Assembly: GCF_019703515.2 (NCBI RefSeq)
Contig: NC_059348.1
Coordinates: 27,864,156-27,928,155 of the forward strand
Origin: Myxocyprinus asiaticus
Taxonomy: Eukaryota > Chordata > Actinopteri > Cypriniformes > Catostomidae
Direction of reading: 5' to 3'
DNA: 64,000 nt
Shown here: positions 58,332 through 64,000 of the stretch, one piece after another
Position numbering within the stretch: position 1 is the first letter of the stretch
Layout of the letters: each line of letters starts with the position of its first letter
The notes under the pieces: model-generated
The model's database searches: none
Told to the model about the DNA's origin: nothing
The model's input: only the letters and a program-made list of their open reading frames with translations
Program-made: the position numbers and the translations under genes

Positions 58332-60215
58332 ATGAAGGTATCACTAGCAAATCTGCTTTGCATCACTGTCTTGGCTAGCTCTGGGACAAGCTTCCCAATG
58401 GAGAGGAGAGGGGCTACCACTGGTAAAGAGAAGAGAGTTCAGTATGCAGCATGGGATGATGTCAATGTGCTTGCACATGGATTGCTGCAGCTCGGCCAGG
58501 GTCTTAAAGAGCATGTTGACAAGACCAAAGGCCAGATGAGAGATATCACCATCAAGATGAAGGTCTTCAATGTCACCGTATCTGAGCTTGGCAAGCTGAC
58601 TCAGCGGCTGCATGAAGACAGCGAAGCTCTGAAAGCCAAAGCCCAAAACCTAGAAGAACGTGAAATTCTGGTCCTAAATCTGTCCAAGGATCTGCAGGAG
58701 CAGACAGAGGAACTGCTTAGAGACAGACAGAAGGACCATGAGAAAATGAATAAGCTGGAAGAAAAAGTAGATGGCACGATGCAAGGAGAGGGTCCGGAAG
58801 CTGGAAACGGCAACCACAGCGATGCACGGATCATTCAGGTATGTGAAAAATCATATTTCAACATTACATTAAAGTGAAGCTACAGTGTGTGGAAACATTT
58901 TATCTTGGACCAATTTAAGTATGCTAATGTTTGTTGGTTGTGTTTTCGCATATATTTTGATAAATGCCTCTACTAAATCCTGAACCAAACAAGAACGATG
59001 TGAATATTTAAATATGTTTAAAAAGCGTAGAGTTCTAAAATAATCTAGAACACGATGATACAGCAGACACGTGTGGCTGTGAGTGCGCTTTGTGGTATGG
59101 GCTCAAAACCGTGCTGTATGTGCAGGTAGCAGCTATTCGTGTACAAATCCAGAAGGAAAAAAAATTACATACTGACCACATGGGAAGTCTGTTTTGAAGT
59201 CCATTTAGACTGGTCCCTTCATACATGATTCAGGAAAAAAAATACTTGAACAAACTTGAAGTATTTCATACACATGCAGACGTTTCTCGTTCACAAACTC
59301 GTGCACAAACGTTGCAAGTTTACCCAACTGTTATATAACACAGTACAGAATAAAGGCTCTGTCGATTGAAACGATGATACATGTGGCGATTTAGAATTAT
59401 CGTATCGGTCTATTTGTGTTTGAAAAAGTCAGTTGGGAAGACTCAGAAAACTAAATGTAATCTGATATTCCAGTGGATGCTGGAGGCGCAAAATAAGCGC
59501 ATTGATGACCTGGTTGAACGCATCAAGCAGCAGCAAGAAAAACTGGACAAGCAAAATATTCGCATTCGAACACTCCAAAACCAGGTAAATATATGAACAT
59601 ACAGAAATATACGAAGCAGTGTGATATTCATATTAGGTCTATGGCTGTATATCCATAATATTTAATGTTATGTGCACTAGATTCAGATGAAAAATGAACG
59701 ATCTTCTCTGAAACGGATTGAGGATGAAATCCATCTGAACACGAGCTCTGAACAGCGAGACTCACCTGTTGGTAAGTCGGTCTCTTTATTACACGACACC
59801 TACAATTTACAATAAGTATGATCTTACACTTAAAGTTTTTTCACGATTTACGCATTTCAATTTCATAAAATTCCATTTAATTGAACTGAGTAATCTTTAT
59901 TTAAAAAATATTTTTTTTTATTAATTTAATTCTGTTAAACATTACACCATTCAATTTGATGGAATTCTGCTATGAAATTGAAATGCGTTAATCTTAAAAA
60001 TAGGTAAAAAAAAAAAAAAAAGCCTTGAAGTCAGTAACATTGTTGCTGTAGTGACAAAAATACACAGGGGAAGGTGGTGCCCTTTATTAGTATAAAAAGC
60101 ATGCTCAAACTTGTGCCACTTGTTTTGCACCTATGCTATTATGACTGTTATTGAGACGTAATTAAGGTGGAACATTGACAGTTAGGGGAAAGATCATGCT
60201 CAGTGTTTCCTAACA

Positions 60216-60268
<53 letters not shown>

Positions 60269-63200
60269 GAAGTGCTGTTTTATAGGAAGTGCCTAATAGA
60301 AAAATAAATAGCGTTAAGAACATTTTACCTACTTTTAAAAGGATGAAATGGTAGATTTAAAAGAAACTCCCTATTTCAGAGAATCATGGTCGTCTCTAAG
60401 TAGGTGAAAGGTAAACCTGGCTAAAACACATGGAATGAGGGAACAGAGCATTCATCCAAAAGAACACAATAAAGCCTCTCATGGCGAGTTCTGACATCAG
60501 TGGGATCCAAGGAATGCTTTAAAAGAAACAGTTTCCCTGGACGGCTTCCAATTGTGAGAGTTCAGCAGTCTCGGACTGTGTTAACACAGGGTCACAAAAA
60601 GGCACGAGCTCACAGGGATTTTTTGCAAATCTGGCCAAGAACTGGGGGAGTTTTTCTTTTTTCTTCTTCTTCATTTTTTCAAATATTGTATATCCTGTAT
60701 CTTAGATTAGATTTCTTGGCTCTAGTCCAGTGAAAACCATAAAGTAGGGAGTGCATATTTTTGGACTGTGAACTTTGTATAGACTTTCCCTGTCGTGTGG
60801 AGACCACTACGAAAAACATGTAATTTCCCTTAGAAGACATGTAACCTTTACCCTAGATCTGTCAGACTACCCCCCCCCTTCAGCCCCCCTTCTTCAGCAC
60901 ATCCATGCTTTGTAGTCAATAAGAAGTGTGCCAGACTTGAGAAGACCACAGACACTTAATGCCATATGGTTTGATTTGAGCCCCTGTTTGGCTTAAATCT
61001 GTGCCATTAATTAGTTTAGTGTTTTTGGAAAACAAATAAACCACATACAGTTAGTCTATTTTATCTTGCTGTATTAATTAGCATTACTGAACATATAAAT
61101 CCGAACATATACAGTATATATATGATATACGCAGAGGACTGTTATTGTTCACGAATGTAGGGTGTCCTATTTTATCAGGTTAAACAGCACAGGAGCCAAA
61201 CACATATATTTTTTGGCATCTGCCTTGCATCTGAAACAGCCCCTCGAGGGCAATGCAGTATAGCATCTCAAATAGCAGCAGCAGCCACGGCATTACTGGA
61301 TCACTCGCTGTCCATGCATTGTGATGTCAGCAGAGGGGTGCTGTGCATGTGAAGGATGCGTGGAGGGCTGAACAAGAGGGGGCTGGGAGGGAGGAATGCT
61401 CACAGAGCTCTGTGTAATCTATTGCTCTGAGGGAAATCTCTGCTTGGGAACTGGGGGAAAGGTCATGTTTACACCCTCAATTGTTCCGGCCAGGTCAATC
61501 CTCACATGTGGAACTGCCTTTGTTAGGCAAATGTTTGCAAGGTGATAACTTGGCTGAAAGAGGTAAACAGCATAGCGCCCATATTGCACTTTGTAACTGA
61601 GTGAGCCACATACCAGCAGCTGACCAAGCTGAGAGAAATATTTGTCAATGTGCACTATTTTGGACAAAGATGGTATTTGTTTTAGAACAACACGTCAAAA
61701 GATTTGGACTATTGCCCTGGAATTCAAAACAATCTCCAAGTGGGTCTCTGGGTACTTGGAAGTTCAAGGTTCTGTGTTCAAGATAAGAAGTTAGTTTACT
61801 ATTAAACAATAAGATAAACACTTATACTGGTCGCGAGAGTAATTTCCAGCCCGTGCCAACTATGAAATCTCTATTTGAATACAAGCTTGGATACAAGTGA
61901 TTTGTAGATGAGTGAATGTGTTTGTTTTGTTTTTGTGTCTTTCAGCAATGGCCTCTGACTGTCATGAGTTGTTTCTAAGGGGTGAGACCTCAAGCGGGCT
62001 TTACACCATCCAGCCACCTGACTCGCAGCCATTTGAGGTCTTCTGTGAAATGACACCCGGTAAGTGGAGCACCTCAATGCCATTTCACTCATCCCCTTAG
62101 ATGCCCTCTCAATAAAGGAATACTTTAAGCATGACTATTTAGAATGACGTCTTTGTCGGTAAAGCATGGGCTAGACATTGCAAATGTCCTCCCCAGCCCC
62201 CAACATATGACTCCGAACATTCTGTAATCCTCTTGCTTTGTGTTGTTGTCTATAGAGGGTGGATGGACAGTCATCCAGAGACGCCACGATGGATCTGTAA
62301 ACTTTGATCAACTTTGGCAGGCCTATGAGAGTGGCTTCGGAAGCCTGAATGGTAAGAATCCTGTGTTATTTGTGTTTATTGTAGGACACAAGAAACTGCC
62401 CGAACTTTGCATGTACCACAGAGACTCTTTGCCCTCAGCACAGTGCACTTTGATTAAGAAGAAGTGATTTAGCCACTTATGTAGGGATGTAGCCAGTTTA
62501 AGAATAGAGGATCTGATCAGTCCGTATTGGAGAGGAAACACTGACAAATCCCAGATCCTTAATGCCCTTAAATTGTTTAATTACACAGAGTGACTAAATC
62601 TCCTGTCCTAGACTTAAAGAACCAGAGTACAAGTTTGAGTTTCAATAACATTTCTAAAAAAATGTCCTTGTTACTTTCAGGTGAGTTCTGGCTTGGTCTA
62701 GAGAAGATTCACTCTGTGTCTAAAGGTGGCAACTACATCCTCAAGGTTCAGTTTTCTGACTGGAGGGATGAGAGTCAGACCATTATGTACCCATTCCATC
62801 TGAAAGGTGAGAAGAGCAACTATTCTCTGCACATTCTGGAAAGGCGAGCTGGGAACCTGGAGAGCCCTCTCTCCACTGAAGCATCCGGAGTTCCCTTCTC
62901 CACCCGCGACAAAGACAACGATCAGAAGAACGACCTCAACTGTGCCAAACAACTGTCAGGTAATATTTTTACATATATATATATATATATATATAATTTT
63001 TTTCTTTTTTTGGCTGAGGAATATTTATGGTATATGAACATGGGCCATAAAATGTGTGTGTCTTCCTCGTTCTAATATGTTTCCTTTTTGCTTTCTAGGT
63101 GGTTGGTGGTTTAGCAACTGTGGTCACTCTAACCTGAACGGCAGGTATTTTGTAACCCCTGCACCAAAGCAAAGGCACCAGAGAAAACAAGGAGTGTTCT

Positions 63201-63283
63201 GGAAGACTTGGCGTGGTCGTTACTACCCACTGAAAACTACCACAATGATGATTGCGCCCGCTGAGATTGAGAACAAGTCATAG
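58332..63283 (+). CDS. angptl4: Angiopoietin-like 4, secreted lipoprotein-lipase inhibitor
   Basis: Secreted glycoprotein that blocks lipoprotein lipase and so limits triglyceride uptake. Seven exons encode 460 residues: 58332-58838, 59474-59584, 59681-59771, 61946-62059, 62256-62351, 62681-62959 and 63099-63283. All introns are GT-AG; the first two are in phase 0 and the rest in phase 1. The start [17 protein letters not shown] gives a signal peptide; an in-frame ATG 63 bases upstream would hide it. The lipase-inhibiting motif is at residues 39-60 ([19 protein letters not shown]), followed by a coiled coil to about 235. The fibrinogen-like domain starts at SDCHELF (about 240) and contains [43 protein letters not shown] and TWRGRYYPL. 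The [11 protein letters not shown] ending and the inhibitory motif fit ANGPTL4 better than ANGPTL3. It is longer than human (406 residues), mainly in the coiled-coil part. The human-type RRKR furin site is not seen in the linker. Confidence 0.96.
60213..60268 (+). repeat. Compound CA/GA microsatellite in angptl4 intron 3
   Basis: About 10 CA units are followed directly by about 17 GA units with one interruption (GCGA). Confidence 0.95.
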
Positions 63284-64000
63284 GTTCATCTCTGAACCAA
63301 TCACTCAAGAGACCTTAACCAATGATATGGGTGGAGGAAACTGCCATTCATAACCAGCCAAAATAACTGACTGGTGCTGAAAATGTCTAAAGCTCTATTA
63401 GGAGTGTCTTCCAATCTTCAGATTGTTTGTTAGAACAGACCGTTGAAGTCTGAAGTATGAATGTCTATGAAGATATGAGATGGGTGGACACTCAAATCCC
63501 AGTCTGAGCAAGAATTTATTCTGTTATCTAATGAGATTGGGAATAATTAAACATGCCTGCAGCTCTGCAAGAAGCAGCATGTATTATAAATTGCAGGCCA
63601 CTGTGAGGATCTGCAACATGTTTAGACATTTCTGGTTGGGAGGCTAAAAAGAGCTGATGGTTTAGCACCATTGTGAGCACTACCAACAGCTAAAAGAGCT
63701 TGGGGGAAAAATTTGACTCACAAAAAGAACCTCTTGCCTCTAAAAATGTGGACCATATAAGCTAAAAAAGCTTAAGCCAGTACTTTTGAAAATGCTTATT
63801 GTAAAGACACTGTTTATCTTAAGGCATCATCCACAGACAAAGACATGCATTACTAGATCTGCAGAACATTGAATGATTTTTTGCCTGTCAGTCATTTCAA
63901 GTATTCAAATATGCAAGTTATTTTCTGGAACACATGCTATCTTTCAAAAGCTTAAATGATCTGAGACTACTTGTGAATTTTCCTGTTTTGAAATCAAATC
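63284..64000 (+). other. angptl4: angptl4 3' UTR and downstream sequence
   Basis: No canonical AATAAA is seen soon after the stop. ATTAAA, the commonest variant signal, occurs at 63546-63551 and would give a 3' UTR of roughly 290 bases. The true end may lie further on or beyond the window. Confidence 0.4.

Noticed and set aside
62590..63075. 161-codon continuous frame through angptl4 exon 6
   Set aside because: Only 62681-62959 is exon; both flanks are intron with clear TTTCAG and GTAATA splice signals, and the downstream part is a TA-repeat translation.

Overview
The window is vertebrate nuclear DNA, most likely from a cyprinid (carp or minnow group) teleost. The evidence is spliced genes with GT-AG introns, AT-rich intergenic DNA with CA, GA and poly-T tracts, and a typical cyprinid repeat load: DIRS, Tc1-like, hAT and Ty3/gypsy elements, a tRNA-type SINE and TTAA-flanked MITEs. 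No bacterial, CRISPR or phage features are present.

Four protein-coding genes are supported. (1) A two-exon relaxin/insulin-family prohormone lies on the minus strand at 22975-23537. (2) kcnv2, the silent Kv8.2 potassium-channel subunit, has two exons on the minus strand at 25934-28310. (3) rps28, ribosomal protein S28, has three coding exons plus a 3' UTR exon on the plus strand at 39103-40405. (4) angptl4 has seven exons on the plus strand at 58332-63283. They work in unrelated pathways: endocrine peptide, photoreceptor-type K+ channel, translation, and lipoprotein-lipase inhibition. Their linkage is informative because relaxin-family genes, KCNV2 and RPS28/ANGPTL4 lie on related but separate paralogous blocks in mammals.

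Layout: 1-2346 is intergenic with one TTAA MITE. 2347-19707 is a composite repeat block whose ends carry direct repeats in the order A ... B-A'-B'. Nested inside it are a DIRS-type tyrosine-recombinase retroelement, an L1/Tx1-like LINE split by a 1.58-kb Tc1 transposon, a SINE, a non-autonomous hAT, a solo LTR and several tandem arrays. 19708-28900 holds the relaxin-like gene and kcnv2. 29027-37371 is a second nest: a Tc1-type MITE split by a Gmr1-like Ty3/gypsy retrotransposon, followed by a hAT split by a SINE that is itself split by a CR1/L2/Rex1-type LINE. rps28 follows. 41-58 kb is intergenic with solo LTRs, MITEs and a dead Tc1 element. angptl4 closes the window.

Exon boundaries were set by hand from reading frame, intron phase and splice signals. 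Family names of repeats rest on termini, duplicated target sites and protein motifs, not on database searches.
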